Origin: Ferrimonas balearica
GTDB lineage: Bacteria > Pseudomonadota > Gammaproteobacteria > Enterobacterales > Shewanellaceae
Assembly: GCF_019802055.1 (NCBI RefSeq)
Contig: NZ_JAHVHW010000007.1
Span: forward strand, 434,001 to 498,000
Direction: 5' to 3'
Length of the DNA stretch: 64,000 nucleotides
Part shown: positions 28,993 through 38,491 of the stretch, one piece after another
Numbering within the stretch: the first letter of the stretch is position 1
Layout: the number at the start of each line of letters is the position of its first letter
The notes under the pieces: generated by a model
What the model saw: the letters and a program-made list of their open reading frames with translations, nothing else
Told to the model about the DNA's origin: nothing
Databases searched by the model: none
Program-made: the position numbers and the translations under genes

Positions 28993-29185
28993 GGGCGTAT
29001 CTTACAAGAAAAGGACCAACCCTAGATTTTAATGCGTTAGGGCCAATTCGCAATGACGGATCCGGACCGATTTGACCACAAGTGGACAATTCTCCACCAA
29101 AGATTTCCGTAAGTTAGCGGCAATGTTACGGCGTCGGGCGTGTTGCGCGATTATCCGGTTACCAAGGGGGAAAGGGGGTAAGCGA

Positions 29186-29953
29186 TCACTTTGTGGCTGA
29201 GTGCGGCGCCGGTGGAGTGGGCGCGATCCCCTGGCTGTTCATCCAGGCTCGGATACGGCGGGCAAAGCTGAGGGCGTGGGGGCCGTCGCCATGCAGACAG
29301 AGAGTGTCGATCGTTAGCGTTATCGGCTGGCCCTCAACACTCTGAATCGATTGGCCGGTCACCAACGCTTTCGCCTGTTGCAGGGCTTCTTCGTCACTCT
29401 CCAGTACGGCGTGGGGATGGGAGCGGGGCACCAGTAAGCCATCCGCCTGGTAGCGGCGGTCTGCAAAGCCCTCCCGGGCAACGGCGAGCCCGGCCCTTTG
29501 ACCGGCATCGATCAGGGCGCCACCGGCCGCCCCCACCAACACCAGCACGGGATTGAAGGTCTTGACCGTTGCTGCGATGAGCGTCGCGAGTGTTGGATCG
29601 GATGAGGCCTGATTGTAGAGGGCACCGTGCGGTTTGACATGGTGCAGGGTGCCGCCCAAGTCGCGTGTAATGGCATCCAGTCGTATCAGTTGGGAGCGCA
29701 GCAGCGCTTCTAATTCGTCGTCCGACAGTTGCATGGGACGGCGACCGAAGTGGTCCGGATCGGCGTAACCGGGATGGGCTCCGATCGCGACCTGATGTGA
29801 CAGCGCCAGTGCCACGGTACGACGCATGGTGTCCTCATCGCCCGCATGGGCGCCACAAGCGATGTTGGCGGAGCTGATCAGTGGCATTAACTCGGCGTCC
29901 TGATTAGCCGGTCCGGTCAACTCACCCAGGTCGCAGTTCAGATCCATGCGCAT
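29186..29953 (-). CDS. pxpA: 5-oxoprolinase subunit A (LamB/YcsF family)
   Basis: With PxpB and PxpC this protein hydrolyses 5-oxoproline to glutamate using ATP. The 255-residue sequence begins 'MRMDLNCDLGE' and carries 'ANIACGAHAGDEDTMRRTV', 'IGAHPGYADPDHFGRR', 'VKPHGALYNQ' and 'CLHGDGPHA', which are typical of YcsF. The ATG at 29953 is preferred because GGAG lies 8 bases upstream. It overlaps pxpC by 16 bases and closes the pxpB-pxpC-pxpA operon. Confidence 0.94.
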   Translation of the reverse strand: MRMDLNCDLGELTGPANQDAELMPLISSANIACGAHAGDEDTMRRTVALALSHQVAIGAHPGYADPDHFGRRPMQLSDDELEALLRSQLIRLDAITRDLGGTLHHVKPHGALYNQASSDPTLATLIAATVKTFNPVLVLVGAAGGALIDAGQRAGLAVAREGFADRRYQADGLLVPRSHPHAVLESDEEALQQAKALVTGQSIQSVEGQPITLTIDTLCLHGDGPHALSFARRIRAWMNSQGIAPTPPAPHSATK

Positions 29954-30915
29954 GGTACAGGCTCCTGCCACTGATGAGCGAAGGCGATGGCCAACCGGTT
30001 CAGGGCGATCTGACGGTGGTGTTTCTCCTGACGTGCCGACTCAAGCGAGACCTCGACAAAGCTCAGGGGGTCACCGGGTCGGGCCTGGGCCAGCTTGGGC
30101 AGATCCACCGAAGCGACCACCGCCATCCTGGGGTAGCCTCCCGTCGGCTGGCTGTCTGCCATCAAGACGATGGGTTGGCCATCCGGCGGTACTTGAACGG
30201 TGCCGGGCACGACGCCATCGGTGATTGGCTCTCTGGTGCTTACCGGTTCCAGTGCCGGCCCCACCAGTCGGCATCCCATGCGATCAGAGTCGGCACTCAG
30301 TCGATAAACCCGTTCGCACAGGGCGGAGAGCCCACCACGAAACCCGTCCGCTTCCGGGCCGGCTATGACCTTGATCGGGGCTGGCGCCGTGCGGGAGCGG
30401 TTGTTGCGGGGCACCCGGGCGGCGATTCCTTTGGGGACGGCTCCTCGAAAGCGCGGGTAGGGCAGGGCATCCCCGCGTCTGATCCGTCGTCCCTGCAGGC
30501 CGCCCAGCCCGGCGCAGATAAGGGTGGAGACACTGCCCAACTGTGGCGCGACTTGCCACCCCCCTTTAATGGCCAGATACCCTCTACAACCGGATTGCAG
30601 CGGGCCTATCGCCAGCTTCGCGCGGGCGGGGATCGCTACGGGCTGGTGCATCGGCACTGGGGTGCCATCCAGGCGCGCATTGACCACTCCGCCGGTCAGT
30701 GCCACCACCGTGGGAAAGTCAAACTGAAGCGTCGGCCCCACCAGGGTGTACTCCAGCACCGCGCTGTTGGTGTGTTGAGCCAACAGCAGGTTGGCAATGG
30801 CTGCTGCCAGTGGGTCCACCGCTCCAGCCGCTGGTAAGCCGAGGTGTCGGTAGCCACTTCGGCCAAGGTCCTGCACCGTGGTCAGTACGCCGCTGCTCAA
30901 TACGGTAGCGGTCAT
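29938..30915 (-). CDS. pxpC: 5-oxoprolinase subunit C (biotin-dependent carboxylase-like)
   Basis: The 325-residue protein belongs to the KipA/AHS2 family. 'TTVQDLGRSGYRHLGLPAAG' is the family opening, and 'GCRGYLAIKGGW', 'SDRMGCRL' and 'QPTGGYPRMAVV' follow. It forms the kinase/hydrolase partner of PxpB in 5-oxoprolinase. Its start overlaps the pxpB stop by 4 bases. Confidence 0.94.
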   Translation of the reverse strand: MTATVLSSGVLTTVQDLGRSGYRHLGLPAAGAVDPLAAAIANLLLAQHTNSAVLEYTLVGPTLQFDFPTVVALTGGVVNARLDGTPVPMHQPVAIPARAKLAIGPLQSGCRGYLAIKGGWQVAPQLGSVSTLICAGLGGLQGRRIRRGDALPYPRFRGAVPKGIAARVPRNNRSRTAPAPIKVIAGPEADGFRGGLSALCERVYRLSADSDRMGCRLVGPALEPVSTREPITDGVVPGTVQVPPDGQPIVLMADSQPTGGYPRMAVVASVDLPKLAQARPGDPLSFVEVSLESARQEKHHRQIALNRLAIAFAHQWQEPVPCAWI

Positions 30916-31613
30916 GGCGCCTCCCGGGCGAGTTGCTCAAACTGTGCCAGCGTGATGGGAACAAAACGCAGCGAGTCACCAGGCTGAAGGCGGGTAGGCG
31001 GACGTTGATCAAAATCCACCAACGGCAGCGGGCAGCGCCCAATCAACTGCCAGCCACCGGGGCTGGCATTGGGGTAGATCCCGGTCTGTTCACCCGCAAT
31101 CCCGACCGAGCCAGCTTCCACCTGAATACGGGGAGTACGGTGTCGAGGGGTGGCGAGGCTGGGGTCGAGTCCGGTGAGGAATGGGAAACCCGGGGCGAAT
31201 CCCAGAAAGCGCACCTGGTAGAGTGGCGCCGTATGGCGTCGTATCACTTCTTCGGTGGTGAGGCCGGTGTGGCGGGCCACCGCTTCCAGGTCCGGGGCCA
31301 GGCTGGGGTGGTAGCAGACCGGCAGTTCTACCGGGGCAGAGCGGTTTGGCTCGGCTCGCTTTTCTTTTTTATCCAGGGCGGTGAGGGCCTGTTCCAGAGC
31401 GGAGGTTACCGTGGCTTCCGGCTCGGTGACTTCGCTGGCCAGGTGAAGGGTCAGGCTGTGGTAGGCGGGGACGGCGTCGAGGTACTCGGGTCGGGCCCGC
31501 AAACACTCCCCGAGGAAAACCCAATCCACATCGTCGGTCGGTAAGGCGGTGATCAGCAGGGCGCTGTCACCCAGTGAGTGCAGTTGAAAACGGGGGGAGT
31601 CCTTAGCCACCAT
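30912..31613 (-). CDS. pxpB: 5-oxoprolinase subunit B (KipI/AHS1 family)
   Basis: The 233-residue protein shows 'LGDSALLIT' near the start, 'VCYHPSLAPDLEAVARHTGL' and the signature 'FLGFAPGFPFLTGLDP', then 'AGSVGIAGEQTGIYPNASPG'. AGGAG lies 3 bases before the ATG at 31613 and 6 bases before an adjacent in-frame GTG, so the true start could be either. It leads the operon and diverges from gsk. Confidence 0.92.
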   Translation of the reverse strand: MVAKDSPRFQLHSLGDSALLITALPTDDVDWVFLGECLRARPEYLDAVPAYHSLTLHLASEVTEPEATVTSALEQALTALDKKEKRAEPNRSAPVELPVCYHPSLAPDLEAVARHTGLTTEEVIRRHTAPLYQVRFLGFAPGFPFLTGLDPSLATPRHRTPRIQVEAGSVGIAGEQTGIYPNASPGGWQLIGRCPLPLVDFDQRPPTRLQPGDSLRFVPITLAQFEQLAREAP

Positions 31614-31726
31614 CCTCTCCTGAAGAAAGAACACCTTAGCTCACTCTACCCTATGTCGGGGCAACAGGCGATGTGAGGGGACACTCACAACCACCAGCGA
31701 TTTCAGTTCGGCGGTGGCGGGTTGGC

Positions 31727-31742
31727 GACTTTGTGGTAGAAT
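31727..31742 (+). promoter_or_regulatory. Extended -10 promoter element upstream of gsk
   Basis: TGGTAGAAT (31734-31742) is an extended -10 element preceded by a GC-rich region without a clear -35. It lies about 155 bases upstream of the first gsk start, leaving a long leader. Confidence 0.4.
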
Positions 31743-31897
31743 CGCGCGCCAAATGGCGTCCGGCACGCCAGCATCCTGGGCCAATCGGGGTGTTAAGGGC
31801 CGGTCTTTACTGGCCCACCGCAGGAAGCGTGCCCTTGATAGGGTGGTGGCGCTACAATAGCAGGGAAGTTGTAACCCAAGCTGAAGTGATCCCAGCG

Positions 31898-33199
31898 ATG
31901 AAATTCCCCGGTCAACGCAAATCCAAGCACTATTTCCCCGTCGAGTCTCGGGATCCGCTCACTAATGAGCTGAACCCGGTCATTCAACCACGTCACACCC
32001 ACGTCACGGGCATCGACCAGACCCTGGTGGACATTGAAGCCCACGTGGACGAGGAATTCATCGCTCGTCACGGCCTGAAAAAAGGCAACTCCATGCTGAT
32101 CGATGACGCCGCCGCGCACGCCCTCTACGAGGAACTGCAGGAGCAAGCGCTGATCACCGAAGAGTTTGCCGGCGGCACCATCGGCAATACCCTGCACAAC
32201 TACTCCACTCTGGCGGACTCCCGCTCCGTGATGTTTGGTGTGATGAGCCGCAACATTCAGATCGGTTCCTACGCCTACCGTTACCTGTGCAACACCTCCT
32301 CCCGGGTGGACCTGAACCAACTGCAACCGGTGGACGGTGCAATCGGTCGCTGCTTTACCCTGGTCACCGAATGCGGAGAGCGTACCTTCGCCATCTCCAA
32401 AGGGTGCATGGACAAACTGACGCCGGAGTATATCGACGAGAACCTGGTGAAAACCGGTTCCGCTCTGGTGCTGACCGCCTACCTGATGCGCGCTGGCGAT
32501 GACCCGATCACCGAAGCGGCCATGACCGCCATCCGCTACGCCCACGAAGCGGACGTGCCGGTGGTTCTGACTCTGGGTACCCGTTTCCTGATTGAGCAGG
32601 ATCCGCAGTTCTGGCGTGATTTCATTGCCGAGCACGTGACTGTGCTGGCGATGAACGAAGAGGAAGCGGAAGCCCTGACCGGTCATGCTGATCCGCTGCT
32701 GGCCTGTGACCAGGCCCTGGAGTGGTGTGAGCTGATTCTCTGCACCGCGGGCCCCAGCGGCCTCTACATGGCGGGTTGGACTGAAGAGGACAGCAAACGG
32801 GAAACCAGCCATATGCTGCTGCCCGGTGCGATCCCGGAGTTTAACCAGTACGAGTTCTCCCGTCCGATGACCCGTGCCCAGTGCGAGAAGCCGATGAAGG
32901 TGTACTCCCACATTGCGCCGTTTATGGGTGGTCCGGAGAAGATCAGCAACACCAACGGTGCCGGTGATGGCGCACTGTCGGCTCTGCTGCACGATATGGC
33001 GGCGAACGAGTACCACAAGCTGAATCTGCCGCAGTCCAGCAAGCACCGCATCGCGGGCTTGTGCTACTCCTCTTTTGCCCAGATCTGTAAGTACGCCAAC
33101 CGCGTAAGCTACGAGGTGCTGGCGCAGTACAGCCCGCGTCTCTCCCGTGGTCTGCCTGAGCGGGAAGACAGCCTGGAAGAGGCCTACTGGGAGCGTTAA
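31898..33199 (+). CDS. gsk: Inosine/guanosine kinase (copy 1)
   Basis: The 433-residue PfkB-family kinase phosphorylates guanosine and inosine for purine salvage. It begins 'MKFPGQRKSKHYFPVESRD', as in E. coli Gsk. 'GGTIGNTLHNYSTLADSRS' binds nucleoside and 'NTNGAGDGALSALLHDMAA' holds the catalytic Asp of the PfkB signature. The start at 31898 has only a weak ribosome site, but longer frames add unrelated residues. A near copy lies directly downstream after a terminator. The place next to hemH-linked genes is as in E. coli, although the efflux, pot and pxp genes lie between. Confidence 0.95.
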   Translation: MKFPGQRKSKHYFPVESRDPLTNELNPVIQPRHTHVTGIDQTLVDIEAHVDEEFIARHGLKKGNSMLIDDAAAHALYEELQEQALITEEFAGGTIGNTLHNYSTLADSRSVMFGVMSRNIQIGSYAYRYLCNTSSRVDLNQLQPVDGAIGRCFTLVTECGERTFAISKGCMDKLTPEYIDENLVKTGSALVLTAYLMRAGDDPITEAAMTAIRYAHEADVPVVLTLGTRFLIEQDPQFWRDFIAEHVTVLAMNEEEAEALTGHADPLLACDQALEWCELILCTAGPSGLYMAGWTEEDSKRETSHMLLPGAIPEFNQYEFSRPMTRAQCEKPMKVYSHIAPFMGGPEKISNTNGAGDGALSALLHDMAANEYHKLNLPQSSKHRIAGLCYSSFAQICKYANRVSYEVLAQYSPRLSRGLPEREDSLEEAYWER

Positions 33200-33220
33200 T
33201 TCGCCTGACCAGTACCGGAG

Positions 33221-33252
33221 ACGGGAAGGGGAGACCCTTCCCGTTTCTTTTT
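33221..33252 (+). terminator. Terminator between the two gsk copies
   Basis: ACGGGAAGGG pairs with CCCTTCCCGT around GAGA and is followed by TTCTTTTT. Confidence 0.85.
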
Positions 33253-33383
33253 CGGGTGGATCCCGGTGGCAATGGTGTCGTCCCGGTGTTAGACTCGCCC
33301 GCCTGTTTTTTGCCCCCACCTGTGGCGGGCCCTGTCAGCGCGACAATAATGAAGCCTGAAGGGCGTGGTACGCGGAACCTGAG

Positions 33384-34682
33384 ATGAAATTTCCCGGTCA
33401 ACGCAATCAAAAGCACTATTTCCCGGTGGAAGCCCGGGACCCCGAAACGCTGGAACCCCAAATCCAGCCCAAGCGCACGCACATCTGTGGCATCGCCCAG
33501 ACCCTGGTGGACATAGAAGCCCGGGTTGATGAGGAACTGATCACCCGGCACAGTCTGGTGAAAGGGAACTCGGTGCTGATCAACGACGATGCAGCCAATG
33601 CCCTCTATCGGGAGCTCAAAGAGCGTGACCTGATTGTTGAGGAGCACGCGGGCGGCACCATCGGCAACACCCTGCACAACTTTGCCACTCTCTCCAATGA
33701 GCGTGCCGTGCTGTTTGCAGTCATGGAGCGTCAGATTGAGATCGGCTCCTACGCCTACAAATACCTCGCCAACACCTCCTCCAAGGTGGACGTCAGCTAC
33801 CTGCAACCGGTGGATGGCCCCATTGGTCGCTGCTTTACCCTGATCACCCCCTGCGGGGAGCGCAGCTTTGCCATCTCCAAAGGCGCGATGGACAAGCTGG
33901 AGCCCAGTGCCATCCGTCCGGACCTGATCCGTGAAGCGGGTGCCCTGGTGTTCGCTTCCTACCTGATGCGTTCCGGCGAAGGGGACAACATCGATCAGGC
34001 GGCGCTGGTGGCGATGGCGGAGGCCAAGGCCAACAAGGTGCCGGTGGTGCTGACTCTGGGTACCCGCTTCCTGATTGAGCAGGACCCGCAGTTCTGGCGC
34101 GAGTTTATTGCTGAGCACGTAACCGTGCTGGCAATGAATGAGGAGGAGGCGGAAGCCCTGACCGGCGAGCGCGACCCCATCAAAGCCTGCGAAGCCGCAT
34201 TGGAGTGGTGCGATTTGGTGCTCTGCACCGTAGGGCCCGAAGGACTCTACACCGCTGGCTACAGTGACCGAGTTCAGCTGCGGGAAACCGAGTATGAACT
34301 GCGGAACGGCAGTATCCCCGGTTTTAACCAGTATGAGTTCTCCCGCCCCATGCGCCGGGAAGATTGTGTTGAGCCGGTCAAAATCTACTCCCACATCGCG
34401 CCCTATCTGGGTGGGCCACTGGCTATCCTCAACACCAATGGCGCGGGTGACGGCGCACTGGCGGCGCTGCTGCACGATATGGCGGCCAACCGTTACCACA
34501 GGCTTAATGTGCCGGCCTCCAGCAAGCACGCCTATGAGGCATTGTGCTACTCCTCCTTCTCCCAAATCTGCAAGTACGCCAACCGGGTGAGCTACGAAGT
34601 GCTGATTCAGCACAGCCCCCGCCTGTCCCGTGCCTTGCCGGAGCGGGAAGACAGCCTGGAAGAGGCCTACTGGGAGCGTTAA
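33384..34682 (+). CDS. gsk: Inosine/guanosine kinase (copy 2, tandem paralogue)
   Basis: The 432-residue protein is collinear with copy 1 along its whole length and ends with the same 'LPEREDSLEEAYWER'. All PfkB features are kept, including 'GGTIGNTLHNF' and 'NTNGAGDGALAALLHD', so it should be active. Differences are spread over the protein (for instance 'RTHICGIAQTLVDIEARVDE' against 'RTHVTGIDQTLVDIEAHVDE'), which indicates an old duplication followed by divergence and not an assembly artefact. It has its own gap upstream and its own terminator. Confidence 0.94.
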   Translation: MKFPGQRNQKHYFPVEARDPETLEPQIQPKRTHICGIAQTLVDIEARVDEELITRHSLVKGNSVLINDDAANALYRELKERDLIVEEHAGGTIGNTLHNFATLSNERAVLFAVMERQIEIGSYAYKYLANTSSKVDVSYLQPVDGPIGRCFTLITPCGERSFAISKGAMDKLEPSAIRPDLIREAGALVFASYLMRSGEGDNIDQAALVAMAEAKANKVPVVLTLGTRFLIEQDPQFWREFIAEHVTVLAMNEEEAEALTGERDPIKACEAALEWCDLVLCTVGPEGLYTAGYSDRVQLRETEYELRNGSIPGFNQYEFSRPMRREDCVEPVKIYSHIAPYLGGPLAILNTNGAGDGALAALLHDMAANRYHRLNVPASSKHAYEALCYSSFSQICKYANRVSYEVLIQHSPRLSRALPEREDSLEEAYWER

Positions 34683-34696
34683 GCTTCGATAAACAG

Positions 34697-34727
34697 AAAA
34701 AGCCCCGCCAGATGGCGGGGCTTTTTT
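34697..34727. terminator. Bidirectional terminator between gsk copy 2 and DUF2750 gene
   Basis: AAAAAGCCCCGCC pairs with GGCGGGGCTTTTTT around AGAT; the A and T flanks allow use by both convergent genes. Confidence 0.92.
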
Positions 34728-34749
34728 GATTTGGACAATGGCTGGTTGG

Positions 34750-35121
34750 TTAAGCCAGATCCGCAGCCAACTCTTCGGCGCTGACCACGATGGCTTCACC
34801 GGCCAGGCTGGGGGCGACGCCCACTTCGAAACCGTCTTTGGTCATGCCCGGAGCCCACTTCTCTACAAAGTCGGCCAGGTTGATGGTCATAGCGTGGCAG
34901 TTGGCGTAATCGTCTTTGATCCAGTTCTCCACCAGAATGGGGTGGTGCCACAGCAGCAGACACTGCTCTTTGCCGGTATTGATCAGGACACAGCCTTGAT
35001 CGTCGGCCAGAGTGTACAGCGCTTGGTTGGCCTTGGCGGCCTCAACCAGATGGTCGTAACGACCCTGGCTGTCGAGGCTGTAAAACGCGTTGATCTGCTC
35101 TTGGGTTAATGCGTCAGACAT
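34750..35121 (-). CDS. DUF2750 family protein
   Basis: The 123-residue protein starts at the ATG at 35121, preceded by AGGAG. A longer frame adds 20 residues without a ribosome site. Visible features are 'LTQEQINAFYSLDSQGRYDH', 'LLLWHHPILVENW' and an acidic C-terminus 'VSAEELAADLA'. It has no signal peptide or membrane segment and should be cytosolic. The pattern matches DUF2750, a family of unknown function found widely in gammaproteobacteria. It stands alone. Confidence 0.8.
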   Translation of the reverse strand: MSDALTQEQINAFYSLDSQGRYDHLVEAAKANQALYTLADDQGCVLINTGKEQCLLLWHHPILVENWIKDDYANCHAMTINLADFVEKWAPGMTKDGFEVGVAPSLAGEAIVVSAEELAADLA

Positions 35122-35213
35122 GGGATGGCTCCTAAAAAATCTGGCGGCAGTATACCAGCCTTTGCCTCCGGGCCCACGCAATCCCTGCGAGTATTGCGCC
35201 CTCGGGCTGCTAC

Positions 35214-36203
35214 TCAGTTGGATTCGGCTTTCTGGCGACGGGGCTTTAATCGAGAAAACGCGTCCTTAAACGGGGTGATATAGAGACCGATCAAAGTATC
35301 GTGGCCACGAACCTCTCCACCCGCCCCCAAAGAAAATTCACCCGCATCAGAGGCTTTGACCAGTGTGCCCCACATCCGATCCCAGATCGCCAGGGCGGAA
35401 CCCATATTGGTGTCCCAGTGGCGGCGTTCGGCACTGTGGTGCACCTGATGCTGAGCCGGGCTGATAAACCAGTTTTCCAGCTTATCCCCCCAACTGACCC
35501 AGATGTGGCTGTGCCGCAGGTTGGATCCCATGACGTTAAAGAGAAACACAAAGACGTTGGCGCCGAGGATCTCCTGCATGGTCAGCACCGGACCAAACAG
35601 GTAATAGCCCAGCCCCACCACAAACCCCTGTGTCAGCGCCATGCGGCAGGCATAGAGGTAGCTCTCTACCGGATGGCTGCGGTAGATGGTCATTGGCGTC
35701 AGCACTTCGGCGCTGTGGTGGACCTTGTGGAAATCCCAGAGCAACGGTACCCGGTGCAGCAGCCAGTGCAGAAAGAAGCGGGTGAAGTCATCCACCAGAA
35801 ACAGCATCAGGGTGAACAGTGCGGCGACCGTCGTTGCGGAAAGGTCCAGGTGAGTGAGCGGTCCAAAAGCCCACTCCAACAGCTCGGTGGTACCCAGTGC
35901 GACCGGCACCATGGTGAGGATGGCTGGCGCCAGAAGGCCGACCCGAATCAGCCGGTTGATCACCCAAAGTCCCAGGTCATGACGCACCGAGGGGTGACGG
36001 TAGATCGCCTTGGGAAACAGAAATGCCCCCAATCCTGCCAAAGTTCTGCGGGCGCCACTGGTCCAGAATACGGGCAGCGCCAGACCCAGTGCACCCAGCA
36101 GATAGACCCAGTAGATCCGCTTATTGGCGTCAGTGAGGTAGCCAGCCAGATCCATCAGGTTTTGCGTCAGCAGGTTGTCGGTGAGGGTTTCCCAGAACGT
36201 CAT
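35214..36203 (-). CDS. Sterol desaturase / fatty-acid hydroxylase family membrane enzyme
   Basis: The 329-residue integral membrane protein has about five to six hydrophobic segments. It carries the histidine clusters of the di-iron fatty-acid-hydroxylase superfamily: 'HWLLH', 'HKVHH' and 'HQVHH', plus a further His in 'RHSHIW'. Such enzymes use O2 and two irons to hydroxylate or desaturate lipids. It is the last gene after the FecA-like receptor (56-base gap) on the same strand. That links an iron-using oxygenase to an iron-uptake locus, but the lipid substrate is unknown. Confidence 0.88.
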   Translation of the reverse strand: MTFWETLTDNLLTQNLMDLAGYLTDANKRIYWVYLLGALGLALPVFWTSGARRTLAGLGAFLFPKAIYRHPSVRHDLGLWVINRLIRVGLLAPAILTMVPVALGTTELLEWAFGPLTHLDLSATTVAALFTLMLFLVDDFTRFFLHWLLHRVPLLWDFHKVHHSAEVLTPMTIYRSHPVESYLYACRMALTQGFVVGLGYYLFGPVLTMQEILGANVFVFLFNVMGSNLRHSHIWVSWGDKLENWFISPAQHQVHHSAERRHWDTNMGSALAIWDRMWGTLVKASDAGEFSLGAGGEVRGHDTLIGLYITPFKDAFSRLKPRRQKAESN

Positions 36204-36259
36204 GGGTGTCTCCGGATGTCGAGATAACGGGGCGCCCGATTGGACGCCCCTGGCAGGGC

Positions 36260-38491
36260 TCAGAAGCCCAGACGGTAGCCGACCACAAACTGCTGCGGCT
36301 TATTGGGGCGTGCGCCGTAGGGACGACGGCTGACGATCTCCTCCTCATCGAGCAGGTTATCGACCTTGCCATACACCTCACCCCAATCACCCAGGTCATA
36401 GCTGGCGGCCAGATCGAGGGTGGTAAAGGCTTCGGTTTTCACGCCACTGAGGGTGACCCCTTCCCCGGAGGCTTCCAGCATCTCACTCTGGTAGCGCACC
36501 AGCAGATTGGCTTCCCACTGATTGCCAGCGATGCCCAGACCAAGAGTGGCCTGATGCTCCGGCAGGTAGGGCAGTTTGTCCCCTTTGCTGATGTCGCCCC
36601 ACATGGTGAAGTCCGACTCAAAGTCGCTCTGGAACTCGGAGTCGGTGTAGGTGTACACCAGGGTCAGGGGCCAGTCGAAGCCGCCACCCCGAAGGGTGTG
36701 GGAGGCGCTGAACTCCAGCCCGTAGACGTTGACTTCACCGCCGTTGTACTCCTGATCGATGGTTTCGGAACAGGAGGCGGAAGCGGAGAAGGTGCAGCTC
36801 TCTTTCAGGTTGTCGAAGTCATTGAAGAAGGCCACGGTTTCCAGCTGGGTGTTGCCGTTACTGAAGCGGGTTCCCAGCTCGTAGTTGACGCTGGTTTCGC
36901 TCTCAATGGCGGGGTTCTGCTGAGGGCTGGTGGGCACAAAGCCCTCATGAACACCGGCGAACACGCCCCAGTCGTCACTCAGGCGGTAGAACACGCTGGC
37001 GCCGGGCAACCAGATATTGGTTTCCTTACGCAGATAGTCTCCTTCCGAGCCGGGCTTGTCGTTCTGGTAGAACTGGTCCAGAAATTCGCCGCGCACCCCC
37101 AGGGTGACTTCAAGCTTGTCCCAAACGAGGGTGTCCTGAAGATAGAGGGACCAGGCTTCGGTCTTCTCGGTATTCAGGGTTGCGGTTACCGTGGGATCAC
37201 CGGTTTCCACCAACTGACCAGATTGCATCAGTACGTGGTCTTCGGTGTGATTACGGTGGATCTCGTCCTCGTGGTAACGCACCCCGGCATGGAGGTTGTG
37301 GTTCAGGGAGAACAGCTCGAAGGCGTAGCGCAGATCAGTCTGGATCCCCTGGGCGTAGTACTCCCGGTCATTGGTGCCCAATACCAGGGTTTCGAACGCC
37401 TGCTCACTGTCCTTGGCGCCGGTCAGAACGTCGTAGTAGATGGCGTTGATGCCGTCGTCCGGGTTCTGAAGGATGGTGGAGAGATCCCGATCCGTTGCCG
37501 GGTTATTCTGACTGGCAAAACCATTGAGCTTGCGCCAGGCCCGCTCAAAGTCATTGCGGTACACCCGGGTGGTCAGATCGAAGTTATCCCCGGCGATAAA
37601 GTGGTTGAACTGGAACTGGGTGTGGTCCCAGGTCATCTTGTCGTCGGCGCTGGCGGCGTAACGGCGGTTGGGGTTTTCGGCGAAGTCGGCGTCGGTCAGG
37701 CCCAGGTAGGTCTCATTGGAGTCCTCGTTGGCGTACACCATCTTCAGCTCAAACACCTGGGAGAAACGCTCGGTATCCAGGTTGTAGCGCAGCTTGGCCA
37801 TCACTTCGTTCTTATCAAAGCCGGTGTCGCCGCCCCCATCCAACTCCTTGAAGCCATCGCTCTGTACATGCACGGCGTCCAGCAGGAAGCCGATGTCGCC
37901 AATGGTGTCACCGTAGTAACCGTGGGCCTTGAGGTAGCCATCGCTGCCCCCGGCCAGATCAATCTGACCCTCGCGGAACTCCGGCACCGCCCGGGTGGTC
38001 ATGTTCAGCGCACCGGCCACCGTATAGGGGCCGTACTGAATGGCGGCCGGACCCTTAAACACCTCCACAGAGGTGATTTTGGCCATCAGTGGGAAGTAGT
38101 AGGCCGCAGAGGCGGAGTAGGGCGCGGGGGCGATCAACACCCCATCCTCCATCAGAGTGATCTTCTTACTCCGCTCCGGCGTGACGCCACGAAACCCGAT
38201 ATTGGGGCGCAGGCCAAAGCCATCCTCGGAGCGGATGTTGACGCCGGGCACCTGCGCCAGGATCCGCTCGATGTCGTCGTACTTGAACTTCTCCAGCTGC
38301 ATCTCGTCCAGCAGGGTGGCGGAACCGGCCTCGGTACGGAGCCGGTCCTGGTGACCGATGATCTGAAGGGTTTCGTCATAGCGAACCGGGCTCGGATTCT
38401 CCTCCGGCTCGGCGGCAAGGGCGGGCGCACTCAGAGCCAGGGCGATGCTGGCGGCCAGCAGACTGGGCTGGCGGTGTTTAAAGGTCAGCAT
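36260..38491 (-). CDS. TonB-dependent receptor, FecA-like (iron chelate uptake)
   Basis: The 743-residue outer-membrane receptor has a signal peptide ending 'APALAAEP'. The plug (about 45-160) includes 'LRPNIGFRGVTPERSKKITL' and 'YSASAAYYFPLMAKI', segments strongly reminiscent of ferric citrate receptors. The barrel ends 'QQFVVGYRLGF'. It has no N-terminal signalling extension of the kind FecA uses to talk to FecR. Its ATG shares one base with the imelysin stop codon (TGATG). A Fur-box candidate lies upstream of the first gene of the operon. The true ligand, citrate or another chelate, is not shown. Confidence 0.9.
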   Translation of the reverse strand: MLTFKHRQPSLLAASIALALSAPALAAEPEENPSPVRYDETLQIIGHQDRLRTEAGSATLLDEMQLEKFKYDDIERILAQVPGVNIRSEDGFGLRPNIGFRGVTPERSKKITLMEDGVLIAPAPYSASAAYYFPLMAKITSVEVFKGPAAIQYGPYTVAGALNMTTRAVPEFREGQIDLAGGSDGYLKAHGYYGDTIGDIGFLLDAVHVQSDGFKELDGGGDTGFDKNEVMAKLRYNLDTERFSQVFELKMVYANEDSNETYLGLTDADFAENPNRRYAASADDKMTWDHTQFQFNHFIAGDNFDLTTRVYRNDFERAWRKLNGFASQNNPATDRDLSTILQNPDDGINAIYYDVLTGAKDSEQAFETLVLGTNDREYYAQGIQTDLRYAFELFSLNHNLHAGVRYHEDEIHRNHTEDHVLMQSGQLVETGDPTVTATLNTEKTEAWSLYLQDTLVWDKLEVTLGVRGEFLDQFYQNDKPGSEGDYLRKETNIWLPGASVFYRLSDDWGVFAGVHEGFVPTSPQQNPAIESETSVNYELGTRFSNGNTQLETVAFFNDFDNLKESCTFSASASCSETIDQEYNGGEVNVYGLEFSASHTLRGGGFDWPLTLVYTYTDSEFQSDFESDFTMWGDISKGDKLPYLPEHQATLGLGIAGNQWEANLLVRYQSEMLEASGEGVTLSGVKTEAFTTLDLAASYDLGDWGEVYGKVDNLLDEEEIVSRRPYGARPNKPQQFVVGYRLGF

